Source of the DNA: Rheinheimera oceanensis | GTDB taxonomy: Bacteria > Pseudomonadota > Gammaproteobacteria > Enterobacterales > Alteromonadaceae | Direction of reading: 5' to 3' | Length of the DNA: 40,060 nucleotides | NCBI RefSeq assembly: GCF_018831085.1 | Contig: NZ_JAGPNM010000017.1 | Coordinates: forward strand, 1-40,060 | Shown here: in pieces, positions 24,991 through 34,033 of the stretch | Position numbering within the stretch: position 1 is the stretch's first letter | Layout of the letters: every line of letters starts with the position of its first letter | Notes under the pieces: model-generated | What the model was told of the DNA's origin: nothing | The model's database searches: none | Seen by the model: the letters and a program-made list of their open reading frames with translations, nothing else | Translations under genes and position numbers: made by a program

Positions 24991-26216
24991 GGCTGATGCC
25001 TGCCATATACCCACTGAAATAACGGCGATGCCATCAGTGTGGTGATAATCGCCATAACCACCATAATTGAAAACAACGCTGGCTGGATAACACCATAGCT
25101 AAGCGCAATATTAATAATAATAAGCTCCATCAGGCCGCGCGCGTTCATTAATGCACCTATCGCCATCGCAGTACGGTTATCTGCCCCATTTAGCCGGGCT
25201 GCAGCCCAACAGGCCACGCCTTTGGCAAATACAGAAACCGCCAGCACCACCAGCGCTACCGACAACACCTGCCATGAGCCCAGTACATCCAGTTGCGTAT
25301 TCAGGCCGGAATAGGTAAAAAACATTGGTAACAACAGCAAAATAGTAAACTTTTCCAGCCGCTTACGCAGTTGTTCTACTATTACGCCACGTGGCATAGC
25401 AATACCCAGTAAAAAACCGCCGAATACCGCATGCAGGCCTACCCAGTCCATACTGTAAGCAGACACAGCAAATAACAGCATAATGCCCATAAACTGCATA
25501 AGGTTCATATGGTTATTGCGGGCAATATTATCCGCCAGCGGCTGCAGCCAGCGCCGTACCCGGGTAAGCATGATAAACGCGTATAAACCACCACCCAGCA
25601 AGGCTTTAAACAGTAACTCTGTACCACCGCCAAAGCTGGCAAGCACAAAAGCCAGTACCAGCCAGGCAGCGGCATCGTCAATGGCCCCGGCTGCCAGCGC
25701 CATAGTGCCCAGCGGTGTACCGGCTAAGCCACGCTCATAAATAATGCGCGCCAGCATAGGAAAGGCCGTAATAGCAATGGCCGCCCCCATAAATAAGGCG
25801 GCGTTAAAATAAGAAATATCAGCCGCAAACAGCCCCGGTGTATCGGTAAGCCATAAACATAGCAAGGCTGCGCAGACAAAAGGCACCAGCATACCGGCTA
25901 ACGATACGCTGACAGCGCTTTTGGCATGGTGCTTAAACAGCCGGGTGTTAAATTCCAGCCCGACCAGAAACATATACAAGCCAACGCCAAGCTGGGCGCC
26001 AAAGTACAGCCAGCTGCGGGTATCGGCGGTAAAAATACTTTGCTGCAACTGTGGCGCCAGCCAGCCGAATAACGACGGCCCCAGCAGCACACCGGCTATC
26101 ATTTCGCCCACAACTTTGGGCTGGCCAATAAAACGCGCCAGCCGCCCCATTAGCTGCGCAGCCAGTAAAATCAGCACTAGCTGGAACAAAAACAATAACA
26201 CTGTACTAAACCCCAT
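24972..26216 (-). CDS. CPA2-type cation:proton antiporter
   Basis: The 414-residue integral membrane protein has the Na+/H+ exchanger fold, with about 12-13 helices over nearly its whole length. The ion-site segment AGAIDDAAAWLVLAF contains the Asp180-Asp181 pair. Helix 2/3 features such as GQPKVVGEMIAGVLLGPSLFG and LYMFLVGLEFN, and MNARGLMELIIIN near the end, are typical of KefB/GerN-like CPA2 proteins. It lacks the C-terminal RCK (NAD-binding) domain of Kef channels, so it is a bare antiporter for Na+ or K+. GAGGA precedes the ATG. It lies 16 bp after an Nramp-like gene on the same strand, suggesting one operon. Confidence 0.88.
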   Translation of the reverse strand: MGFSTVLLFLFQLVLILLAAQLMGRLARFIGQPKVVGEMIAGVLLGPSLFGWLAPQLQQSIFTADTRSWLYFGAQLGVGLYMFLVGLEFNTRLFKHHAKSAVSVSLAGMLVPFVCAALLCLWLTDTPGLFAADISYFNAALFMGAAIAITAFPMLARIIYERGLAGTPLGTMALAAGAIDDAAAWLVLAFVLASFGGGTELLFKALLGGGLYAFIMLTRVRRWLQPLADNIARNNHMNLMQFMGIMLLFAVSAYSMDWVGLHAVFGGFLLGIAMPRGVIVEQLRKRLEKFTILLLLPMFFTYSGLNTQLDVLGSWQVLSVALVVLAVSVFAKGVACWAAARLNGADNRTAMAIGALMNARGLMELIIINIALSYGVIQPALFSIMVVMAIITTLMASPLFQWVYGRHQPKATAT

Positions 26217-26232
26217 CGGCCAGCATCCTCAG

Positions 26233-27474
26233 TTAACCCAGTAAGCCACTGTACCAGCCTAAAAACAGTAGTGAAAAACCACTCAGATACAACAAACCGG
26301 CCCAGCTAAGCAGCCTTAGCGGCCAGCTAAGAACTATGGCACCTTCACCGCGCATCAGGCTGTAGTTAAGCCAGGCAAATACCGGTGTGGTTAAAAACGC
26401 CAGCGTCATGGCAAAGGTTAACATAGGCGCCAGAGCTGCTTTAAAAAACAGAATCATTGCCATACCACAGGCGGCCTGGGCAATAAGCCAGTAATTCAGG
26501 GCCGCCGGGTGCTTAATCCAGCCCAGTTGGACAAAAGAAGCATGCAAAGTGCGGGCATAGCCGTCCAGCACGGTAATAGTGGTGCCAAACATACATAAAA
26601 AGGCAATCAGCGCTACCAGTGGCCGCGCCCAGTCGCCAATAGTGCTGGCATACATATTCATTAATTGTTGGGCAAAGGCGCTGCCTGCCAGTGCAATCGG
26701 TTGCTCACTGCCATATTGCACCAGGGCCCCCAAAGATAAAAACACCAGCGCCAGCGCGGCGGTAAGCCAATAGCCGAGATTAAAATCAAACAACCCCTGA
26801 GCCCGAGTGATATGAGTATGGCGCTGCTTGGCTTTTAACCACAGCGAACTGATAGCCGATATTTCTATCGGGGCCGGCATCCAGCCCATCAGTGCCACCA
26901 GAAAACCCAGACTGGCCAGAGTCCAGGGCGATGGGCCAACGTAACCCTGCGGTGCCTGGGCGCCGTTGTGCCAGGCTACTGCTGCCGCAATCAACGTGGT
27001 CAATGTCAGCAGTATCATGATCAGCTTCGACACATTATCCAGCGCTTTGTAATGGCCCAACAGCAAAATCAGCAAACAGGCAGCCAGTATACTCCAGCAC
27101 AATAAGGTTAACGACAAATTGCCCGGCAGCGCATATTGCAACAGGCTGGCGGTTAGCAGCAGTACCCCGGCGGTATTCACTACAGCCGCAATAATATTCA
27201 GCACAATAAAACTGTAAAAATAACCGCGCCCCTTACGCTGATACCCCATCAGCAGGCTCTCTTTGCGGGTTAGCGTGTATTCAACCCCAAAACGGAAAAA
27301 CGGATACTTCAGCACATTAACCAGCAAGATCAACCAGGCCAGCTGCCAGCCAAATAACGCACCCGACTGCGTAGACGCCACCAGATGCGAGCCGCCAATA
27401 GCTGCAGTAGCCATTAAAATACCGGGGCCAAGCGCCTGCATACGGCCGCGCCAGCCATAATTTTCCTGTTGCAT
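26233..27474 (-). CDS. Divergent Nramp-family transporter
   Basis: The 413-residue protein has about 11 membrane helices and overall Nramp similarity (GPGILMATAAIG near the start, helix 6 GWMPAPIE). The canonical metal-binding residues are missing: the helix 1 DPGN motif is replaced by IGGSH (26-30), and the helix 6 MPHN motif reads MPAP (198-201). Mn/Fe transport by the standard mechanism is therefore doubtful. Other Nramp-superfamily branches that lack these residues carry Mg2+, Al3+ or unknown substrates. It is co-directional with the antiporter downstream, so the pair may exchange ions or solutes together. Only a weak ribosome site precedes ATG 27474. Confidence 0.8.
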   Translation of the reverse strand: MQQENYGWRGRMQALGPGILMATAAIGGSHLVASTQSGALFGWQLAWLILLVNVLKYPFFRFGVEYTLTRKESLLMGYQRKGRGYFYSFIVLNIIAAVVNTAGVLLLTASLLQYALPGNLSLTLLCWSILAACLLILLLGHYKALDNVSKLIMILLTLTTLIAAAVAWHNGAQAPQGYVGPSPWTLASLGFLVALMGWMPAPIEISAISSLWLKAKQRHTHITRAQGLFDFNLGYWLTAALALVFLSLGALVQYGSEQPIALAGSAFAQQLMNMYASTIGDWARPLVALIAFLCMFGTTITVLDGYARTLHASFVQLGWIKHPAALNYWLIAQAACGMAMILFFKAALAPMLTFAMTLAFLTTPVFAWLNYSLMRGEGAIVLSWPLRLLSWAGLLYLSGFSLLFLGWYSGLLG

Positions 27475-27601
27475 AGGGTGTTCTTAATTCAAACGTCAGT
27501 GCGCCCCAGCTTAGCCAAAGCCACAGCTAAATACTATCCGGCGTAAGCTTTTTTCCGCAGCCAATTGGCAAGCGCCTGCAGATATTCCATACTGGCGCAA
27601 C

Positions 27602-27607
27602 TATAAT
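27602..27607 (+). promoter_or_regulatory. Possible -10 box of the small-gene pair
   Basis: A perfect TATAAT lies 31 bp before the start of the 88-residue protein gene. No good -35 box is seen at 16-18 bp, so the promoter may need an activator. Confidence 0.4.
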
Positions 27608-27637
27608 GCAATGCGCAAAAGCAATACTGAGGCATTT

Positions 27638-27904
27638 ATGAGCGACGAGCTGCTCGATCAGGCCATGCTGTTTGAAGTGGTAGAAAACCAACTGGCCGAT
27701 AATTACCCGAAACAAGTTACTGAAACCTTAATGCGCCTGCGCATGACCGGCCACAGCCGGGAAGAAGCCATAGAGCTGATCGCCTGCGCCTTAGCGCCTG
27801 AAATGATTGATGTGATTGAGCATCAGCAAAGCTTTAATTTAGAGCGCTATGCCGCCCATCTGGCGCAATTGCCACAAACACCCTGGTTGGGAGAAGACGC
27901 ATGA
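27638..27904 (+). CDS. Small helical protein, DUF1841-like (uncertain)
   Basis: The 88-residue protein is predicted all-helical and acidic. The segment PKQVTETLMRLRMTGHSREEAIELIACALAPEM resembles short modules seen in DUF1841-like and related proteins of unknown function; this match is from memory. ATG 27638 follows GAGG (27629-27632); the frame is open to 27611, but that start lacks a ribosome site. It overlaps the next gene by 4 bp (ATGA), so they are co-translated. No function can be assigned. Confidence 0.7.
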   Translation: MSDELLDQAMLFEVVENQLADNYPKQVTETLMRLRMTGHSREEAIELIACALAPEMIDVIEHQQSFNLERYAAHLAQLPQTPWLGEDA

Positions 27905-28149
27905 CAGAGGCCACTATTGTTCACCAGCCACAACAGCAGCGTTTTGTTATGACTCTCGAAGGTGCAGAAGCGGTGCTGGATTACCGGTTAACCGGCAGCC
28001 AGATTAACTTTCACCATACCTTTGTGCCACCGGCGTTTCGGGGTAAAGGCCTGGCAGAAAAGCTGGTGCGCCACGGCCTGGCATGGGCTAAGGCACAGCA
28101 GTATCAATTGCAGGCCAGTTGCTCTTATGTGCAGAAGTTTTTGCGCTAG
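27901..28149 (+). CDS. Mini GNAT-type N-acetyltransferase (YjdJ-like)
   Basis: The 82-residue protein matches the very short GNAT subfamily (Acetyltransf_CG). The acetyl-CoA loop is FVPPAFRGKGLAEKLVRHGL (41-60), and it ends with the family motif CSYVQKFLR. These proteins are half the size of ordinary GNATs and their substrates are unknown. The gene starts within the stop codon of the upstream small gene. Confidence 0.85.
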   Translation: MTEATIVHQPQQQRFVMTLEGAEAVLDYRLTGSQINFHHTFVPPAFRGKGLAEKLVRHGLAWAKAQQYQLQASCSYVQKFLR

Positions 28150-28250
28150 CTGCTACCTGGTTTTACTGCATCAGCCGGTTACCGGCGTTATAAGCCGTCG
28201 CAGAGCAGGCAGTCGCGACTTGTGTTTCATCTGATATTAAGGACACTATC

Positions 28251-30170
28251 ATGTTATCGCGCCTTACCCTCGCTTTGCTGTTAAGCTCGGTTATATTAAC
28301 CGCCTGCGATAAAGCACCACCCAGCACAGCCGCCAGCGGCAATACTACCGCACCAAGTGCAAGTGCCGCCATACCGCAGTACAGCGCAGAGCAATTTTTT
28401 GCCACTAAAACCTACCTGGGCAACGACATTAACCATAATGCCAGCGCTCTGCTGGTGGCGTCTGACGAAAGCGGCGTGTTTAACCTGTACCGGGTTAGCC
28501 TGGACGGCAAAGACTGGCAGCCGTTAACGCAGTCGGTTAGCGATCCGGCCTTTCCCGTTAGCTGGTTTCCGCATGATGATCGCCTGCTGTACACCGCCGA
28601 TCAGGGTGGCAACGAGCTAAACCATATTTATCTGCGTGAAGTTGATGGCACCGTGCGTGATCTTACCCCCGGTGATAAACTTAAAGCCGCTTTTGCCGGC
28701 TGGCATGATGATGGCAGCTTTTTTATTACCAGTAATGAGCGCGATGCGCGGTTTTTCGATTTATATCACTACAACGCCACCGACTACGGCCGTAAGCTGG
28801 TGTATGAAAATAACGACGGCTACAGCATTGATGCCGTTAGCAAAAACGGCCGCTATCTGGCATTAAGCAAAGAGCGCAACAACGCCGATAACAACCTGTT
28901 TTTAATCGACTTACAGGCAAAGGAGCCCGCCGCTACGCTGCTGACAAAGCACGACGGTAATATTTCACATAACGTATATGGTTTTACCCCGGACAGCAGC
29001 ACTTTGCTGTTTGGTACCGATGGCAACAGTGAGTTTGTTGAAGCTTACCGGTACAACCTGGCAAATGGTGAAACCAGCCCCTATAGCCAGGCCGAATGGG
29101 ATATCAGCTTTATTTACTTCAGCGATGACAACAAATATCAGGTACAGGGTATTAATGCCGATGCCTCTACCGTAATCAGCATTACCGAGCAGCAAAGCGG
29201 CCAGAGCCTGCAATTACCGCCACTACCCGCCGGCGATTTACGCGGCATAACGTTTTCGGCCGACAGCCGGTACCTGAGCTTTTACCTGAATGCGGACAAC
29301 AGCCCGTCAAATTTATATGTCTGGAAACTGGGCGACAGCCAGGCTCAGCGCCTGACCCAGGCACTGGACAGCAGTATTGATGAAAGCAATCTGGTGCAAA
29401 GCCGTGTTGTGCGCTACAACAGCTTTGACGACTTAACCATACCGGCGTTGTTGTATCAACCCAAGCAGGCCAGTGCCACGGCCAAAGTACCGGCACTTAT
29501 TTGGATCCACGGCGGCCCCGGCGGCCAGTCGCGTACCGGCTACAGCCCTGTTATTCAGCATCTGGTAAATCAGGGCTATGCCGTGTTAGCCGTAAATAAC
29601 CGCGGCTCATCGGGTTATGGCAAAACCTTCTTTCATCTGGACGATTTACGCCACGGCGAAGATGATTTACAAGATATCGTTTATGGCAAAAAGTATCTGC
29701 AAAGCCTCGACTGGGTAGCGGCAGACCGCATCGGCGTGATGGGCGGCAGTTATGGCGGCTACCTGACTATGGCCGCCATGGCCTTTACCGACGAGTTTAA
29801 GCTGGGTATTAATATTTTTGGTGTAACCAACTGGGTACGCACGCTGGAAAGTATTCCGCCATGGTGGGAAGCATTCCGTGAGTCGCTGTATGCTGAACTG
29901 GGTGATCCGGCAGTAGACGGTGAACGCCTGCGCCGTATTTCTCCGCTGTTTCACGCTGACAAAGTGAAAAAACCGGTGCTGGTCGTGCAGGGGGCCAATG
30001 ATCCGCGGGTACTGCAGGTAGAAAGCGACGAAATGGTTGCCGCCATTCGGGCTAACAACGTACCGGTAGAGTACGTACTATTTCCGGATGAAGGCCACGG
30101 CTTTTTGAAAAAGAGCAATCGCATTACCGCCCAGCAGGCTTATCTGAGATTTCTGCAACAATACCTGTAA
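28251..30170 (+). CDS. S9-family prolyl oligopeptidase-like lipoprotein
   Basis: The 639-residue secreted peptidase has a lipoprotein signal ending LTAC (16-19), so Cys19 would be lipidated. The following residue is Asp20, the classic inner-membrane retention signal in enterobacteria, although its strength in other genera varies. A low-complexity linker follows (about 22-42), then a beta-propeller (about 45-375). The alpha/beta-hydrolase domain (about 385-639) has Ser500 in GGSYGGY, Asp584 in GANDPRV and His616 in DEGHGF, a complete triad. It resembles dipeptidyl-peptidase or acylaminoacyl-peptidase relatives acting on short peptides. AAGGA precedes the ATG, and a GC-rich hairpin follows. Confidence 0.92.
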   Translation: MLSRLTLALLLSSVILTACDKAPPSTAASGNTTAPSASAAIPQYSAEQFFATKTYLGNDINHNASALLVASDESGVFNLYRVSLDGKDWQPLTQSVSDPAFPVSWFPHDDRLLYTADQGGNELNHIYLREVDGTVRDLTPGDKLKAAFAGWHDDGSFFITSNERDARFFDLYHYNATDYGRKLVYENNDGYSIDAVSKNGRYLALSKERNNADNNLFLIDLQAKEPAATLLTKHDGNISHNVYGFTPDSSTLLFGTDGNSEFVEAYRYNLANGETSPYSQAEWDISFIYFSDDNKYQVQGINADASTVISITEQQSGQSLQLPPLPAGDLRGITFSADSRYLSFYLNADNSPSNLYVWKLGDSQAQRLTQALDSSIDESNLVQSRVVRYNSFDDLTIPALLYQPKQASATAKVPALIWIHGGPGGQSRTGYSPVIQHLVNQGYAVLAVNNRGSSGYGKTFFHLDDLRHGEDDLQDIVYGKKYLQSLDWVAADRIGVMGGSYGGYLTMAAMAFTDEFKLGINIFGVTNWVRTLESIPPWWEAFRESLYAELGDPAVDGERLRRISPLFHADKVKKPVLVVQGANDPRVLQVESDEMVAAIRANNVPVEYVLFPDEGHGFLKKSNRITAQQAYLRFLQQYL

Positions 30171-30178
30171 TACCATCA

Positions 30179-30199
30179 CAGGGGCCCACCGGGCCCCTG
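30179..30199 (+). terminator. GC-rich hairpin after the S9 peptidase
   Basis: CAGGGGCCC pairs with GGGCCCCTG across ACC. The following bases (CTGATTT) are not a good T-run, so termination may be partial. Confidence 0.55.
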
Positions 30200-30279
30200 C
30201 TGATTTAACTCTGGCAAACAGTTTGCATAATATTAAGCGGAACAGCCAAAGGGCTAGAGGCCCGGAGTAGTAACTGGTT

Positions 30280-32268
30280 ATGCAGCTATTTGTAGAACGA
30301 CACAAAGCGATACTTAAAGCCAGTATGCAAGGCGTGCTGGAACATGAACAAAAACTGCAACAATTGGACGACTGGTGGGGAAAAGTAAGCCTGATAGGCA
30401 AAATTAACAGTTTACGCCTTGGCTCTGACATTCTTACCAGTATGGACATCACCAAGCAGCGCTTTAATCAGCTACAACACACCCTTATTGATAACCTGCT
30501 GCAGGAACAAACTAAAAAAGTGCTGCTGCACGACAATGCCTGCTGCCAGATGGCAATAGATGTGTTAATCCGCAACCTGTTTGAACGCACTGCCGATATT
30601 GGCTTTCTGGCGACAGATCAGCAAATCTGTCATTTTATGGCTCAGCCCATGGCTGACGAAGCGCTGCAAAACCGCTTACACCAGCACCTGCAACATTATG
30701 TAGCCAATTACTCTGTTTACGATGATGTGGTGTTATTAGGCCTGGACGGCACTATTTTGCTGCGGCTAAACCAACAGTATAAGCAAACCCACTCGGCCGA
30801 TCCGCTGCTGCAACACAGCCTTGAGCGCGGCAGCAATTACACCGAAACCTGCCGCTACAGCGATTTACAACCCGATAAAAGCTTAAGCCTGATTTACTCA
30901 CAGCCGGTATACAGCGATGCCAGCCAGCCGTTTGGCGTATTGTGCCTGTGTTTTAATATCGCAGATGAGCTAAACACCATTTTCAGTAAATTACTGGCAG
31001 CAAACCGGCACAGTATTTTAGCGCTGGTTAATGCAGACGGCACGGTAGCTTTTAGCTCTGATCCGGTGCAACTGGCTGCTCAAACCAGAGTTGCAGTGGC
31101 AAATTATCTGAATGTACAGCAGCACGGGCACCACAGCTACCTGGTGAGCTTTGCCAACAGCCGCGGTTATCAGCAGTATTTTGGCCCCGGCTGGCAGGTA
31201 CAAATGTGGACACCGCTACAACAACTTGCCAACAGTAAGGTCAACGCCGGCAATACAGACAGCCCCTCAGATGGCCAGCTGTTCCCTGCGCTGTTGGCAA
31301 TCAAGCGTGAGTCTATGCAGGTTAATGATGAACTGAGTTTAATCGTGCTAAACGGCGAAATTGCCGCTGCGCGCAAAGAGGCTATAGAGTTTATTCCGGT
31401 ACTCAACGCCATAAGAGGTATAGGGCAGAATATTTATCAGGTGTTTTCCTCGTCTATCGACGAGCTGGGCAGCACAATTATGCACAGCCTGCTGCAGGAA
31501 CTCACCACACTGGCAGAACTGGCGGCCGACATTATGGATCGCAACCTGTACGAGCGTGCCAACGACTGCCGCTGGTGGGCACAAAATGCCAGTTTTCGCC
31601 GGGTTTTAGCCCAAAACACTGTAGATGCTACACAACGACAAGAATTATCAGCAGAGCTAAGCTATATCAATAACTTATATACCGTGTACCATACTATTTA
31701 TCTGTATAACGCGGCACAGCAATTAGTCGCCATTTCCACTGCCGGCACCCACATTACTAACATTGACGATAGCACCGGCGCCGCCGGTTGCCTGCAACTG
31801 ACCCAGCCGCAGCAATACAGTGTCAGCGCTTTTGTGCCCAGCGCCCTGTACCGGCAGCAGGCTACTTATATTTATAATGCGCCATTGTTCCACCCGGCAG
31901 AACCAGAGCAGGTTATCGGCGGTATAGGTCTGGTGTTTGACAGCACGCCCCAATTCAGGGCAATGCTGATTGATATTCTCCCCAAAAATGAGCAGGGCGA
32001 CATTAAAACGGGCTACAGCGCCTGTTATGTTGATAGCGCCGGCAAGATTATTTCTGCCAGCCACGACAACTGGCAAATCGGCGCCCGGCTACCTTTACCG
32101 GCAGCCTTATACCAAAGGGCGCTGCAAGGCAGCATAACAGAGCAGTGTGATATAAATGGCCAGCGGTATCTGCTGGCAATAGCACCGGCTAACGGTTACC
32201 GCGAATACAAAACCAGTGACGGTTATAAAAATGTGGTATTTGCCTGTCTGTTGCTAAATTATCACTGA
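30280..32268 (+). CDS. Double Cache-like sensory protein without membrane segment
   Basis: The 662-residue protein appears to contain two Cache/PAS-like sensory modules, at about 95-315 and 415-650. Each is introduced by a similar helix: VLIRNLFERTADIGFLATD (95-113) and IMDRNLYERANDCRWWAQN (418-436). The modules contain Cache-like strands such as DVVLLGLDGTILLRL. A helical linker (about 335-410) with repeated hydrophobics joins them. No signal peptide, membrane helix, HAMP or output domain is seen. Cache domains are normally extracellular, so a cytosolic tandem form is unusual; related proteins may act as chemotaxis-linked sensors (inference). A GGAG lies 12 bases before ATG 30280. It is a single gene. 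Confidence 0.75.
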   Translation: MQLFVERHKAILKASMQGVLEHEQKLQQLDDWWGKVSLIGKINSLRLGSDILTSMDITKQRFNQLQHTLIDNLLQEQTKKVLLHDNACCQMAIDVLIRNLFERTADIGFLATDQQICHFMAQPMADEALQNRLHQHLQHYVANYSVYDDVVLLGLDGTILLRLNQQYKQTHSADPLLQHSLERGSNYTETCRYSDLQPDKSLSLIYSQPVYSDASQPFGVLCLCFNIADELNTIFSKLLAANRHSILALVNADGTVAFSSDPVQLAAQTRVAVANYLNVQQHGHHSYLVSFANSRGYQQYFGPGWQVQMWTPLQQLANSKVNAGNTDSPSDGQLFPALLAIKRESMQVNDELSLIVLNGEIAAARKEAIEFIPVLNAIRGIGQNIYQVFSSSIDELGSTIMHSLLQELTTLAELAADIMDRNLYERANDCRWWAQNASFRRVLAQNTVDATQRQELSAELSYINNLYTVYHTIYLYNAAQQLVAISTAGTHITNIDDSTGAAGCLQLTQPQQYSVSAFVPSALYRQQATYIYNAPLFHPAEPEQVIGGIGLVFDSTPQFRAMLIDILPKNEQGDIKTGYSACYVDSAGKIISASHDNWQIGARLPLPAALYQRALQGSITEQCDINGQRYLLAIAPANGYREYKTSDGYKNVVFACLLLNYH

Positions 32269-32297
32269 GCCGGTGCCGCACTCTGCAGATAAAACAA

Positions 32298-32326
32298 TCT
32301 ACAAACCATTAACCTTGCGCTATAGT
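32298..32326 (+). promoter_or_regulatory. Predicted promoter of the five-gene lipid-type cluster
   Basis: TCTACA (32298-32303), 17 bp, then TATAGT (32321-32326), ending 31 bp before the first gene. The -35 box matches consensus at four of six bases. Confidence 0.5.
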
Positions 32327-32357
32327 ACGCCACAGTATTAGCACCAACAGGAGTCCG

Positions 32358-32930
32358 GTGTTGCAAACCAGTCAGTTGCTTATTCAGTTAATGTTGTATG
32401 TGTTTCTGCCGCTTTGGGGTATCGCCGGTTTTGTTGACTGGTGCTGCCACCGCGCCACCCGTATTGAACATACCTCAGGCTTAAAAGAGTCACTTATTCA
32501 CTCATTAATGGGTGTGCAAATGGCTGTGCCGATTTTGCTTTGCCTGCTGTTTAAGGTAAATGTGCTGATTATGCTGATATGCCTTGCCGCCTGGCTGGCA
32601 CATGAAGCCGTAGCCCACTATGACGTACATTACGCCGCGCCCAAACGCCATATCAGCGTGTGGGAGATGCACGCACATAATTATTTAGCCACCTTGCCGC
32701 TGTATATGTTGCTGTTAATTGCCGTGATTAACTATCCGGTAGTGGTGAAACTGCTGACATTTAACTGGCAGGGTGAGTTTTATTTCCAGCGTATGCCCTA
32801 TGCCCATGGCGGCGACGCTTATCTGCCGTATTATCTGAGCTTTATGGCAGTGGTGTGCGTGCTGCCCTATATGGAAGAAAACCTGCGCTGCCTGATAGCC
32901 GCACTGAAGCAGCGCAAGGTGCACGCATGA
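32358..32930 (+). CDS. His-rich membrane protein, putative metal-dependent oxygenase or hydroxylase
   Basis: The 190-residue protein has about four membrane helices (about 8-26, 48-80, 112-132 and 158-172). It has a striking set of His and acidic residues on the cytoplasmic side: His31-x6-His38 with Glu37, Glu44 and His48; HE-x3-H-x-D-x-H at 82-91; Arg97-His98; Glu103-x-His-x-His at 103-107. This pattern recalls membrane fatty-acid hydroxylases and sterol desaturases, which bind a diiron centre, but the spacing is not theirs, so the family is not recognised. The start is GTG 32358 or TTG 32361, with GGAG at 32350-32353. It overlaps the KAS III-like gene by 4 bp. Confidence 0.72.
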   Translation: MLQTSQLLIQLMLYVFLPLWGIAGFVDWCCHRATRIEHTSGLKESLIHSLMGVQMAVPILLCLLFKVNVLIMLICLAAWLAHEAVAHYDVHYAAPKRHISVWEMHAHNYLATLPLYMLLLIAVINYPVVVKLLTFNWQGEFYFQRMPYAHGGDAYLPYYLSFMAVVCVLPYMEENLRCLIAALKQRKVHA

Positions 32931-34033
32931 GTGTGTATATCAACAGCACAGGCCACTTTTTACCCGGCCCGCCTGTAAGCAATGATGAAATGGAGCCGCT
33001 GTTAGGTTTGGTACATGGCAAACCCAGCCGCTTAAAGCGGCGTATTTTGCAGTCTAATGGTATTCATACACGGCACTATGCTATCGATGCCAGCCACAAC
33101 ACCCTGTTTTCTAATGCCGAAATGGCGGCACGGGCAGCAGAGCATTGCTTAACCGACAGCTTTATCGGCAAACGCCAGGTTAAAATGTTAAGCGCTGCCA
33201 CCAGCCAGGGCGACGTGGTACTGCCGGGTTTTGGCTCTATGCTGCAGGCCGAACTGGGGCTAAACGACATAGAGCTGTACAACAGCCACGGTATTTGCTC
33301 CGCCAGTATGATGGCACTAAAAGCCGCCTTTACTAACCTTAAAGCCGGTGAACAGCCCAATGCGTTAGTAGTAGCCAGTGAGCTGACCTCACGCTTATTT
33401 AAAGCCAGCCGCTATGAAGCCGCCGGTACAGAACTGGATTTTAACGCCGAGTTTCTGCGCTGGATGTTATCCGACGGCGCCGGTGCCTTGCTGCTGGAAA
33501 GCCAACCGCGCGGCAGGTGTTTTCGTATTGACTGGATCCGCAGTTTTTCGCATGCCGATGCCTACCCGGTATGTATGAGTGTGGGCTACCCAACAGACAG
33601 TAACCACAGCCAAAGCTGGCAGGATTACGCCACTTACACCCAGGCCGAAGCGGCCGGTGCACTGCTTATCCGCCAGGATGTACGCCTGCTGGAAAACATT
33701 GTTAAATTGGGGGTGGATGGTTACCTGCGTTTAATTGCTGAGGGCCGGGTACAGCCAGACAAAGTAGACCATGTACTGTGCCATTATTCATCGCATTATT
33801 TTCGCGGCAAAATCTTCGATATGCTACAGCGCGCCGGTGCTGGTATCGCCGAACATAAGTGGTACAGCAATTTGTACAGCCGCGGCAATACCGGCTGCGC
33901 CTCTATTTTTATTATGCTGGACGAGTTTCGCCGCACGCAAAACTATAAAACCGGCGATACCATTATCTGTATGGTGCCGGAAAGCGGCCGCTTTAATAAT
34001 GCCTATATGCAATTAACGGTAGTGGAGGCCTGA
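32927..34033 (+). CDS. KAS III-like thiolase-fold condensing or acyltransfer enzyme
   Basis: The 368-residue protein has the FabH/CerJ-type fold. It opens with SVYINSTGHFLPGPPVSN. The nucleophile is Cys124 in NSHGICSASMMALKAA. The C-terminal half has DHVLCHYSSHYFRGKI (281-296; His286 or His290 likely catalytic) and SRGNTGCASIFIM (318-330), where Asn321 aligns with the FabH asparagine. The Cys-His-Asn set thus appears complete. FabH itself is about 317 residues; this longer form fits the specialised-metabolism branch that condenses or transfers unusual acyl groups. ATG 32927 overlaps the previous stop (ATGA); the longer frame upstream lies inside the membrane-protein gene. Confidence 0.85.
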   Translation: MSVYINSTGHFLPGPPVSNDEMEPLLGLVHGKPSRLKRRILQSNGIHTRHYAIDASHNTLFSNAEMAARAAEHCLTDSFIGKRQVKMLSAATSQGDVVLPGFGSMLQAELGLNDIELYNSHGICSASMMALKAAFTNLKAGEQPNALVVASELTSRLFKASRYEAAGTELDFNAEFLRWMLSDGAGALLLESQPRGRCFRIDWIRSFSHADAYPVCMSVGYPTDSNHSQSWQDYATYTQAEAAGALLIRQDVRLLENIVKLGVDGYLRLIAEGRVQPDKVDHVLCHYSSHYFRGKIFDMLQRAGAGIAEHKWYSNLYSRGNTGCASIFIMLDEFRRTQNYKTGDTIICMVPESGRFNNAYMQLTVVEA

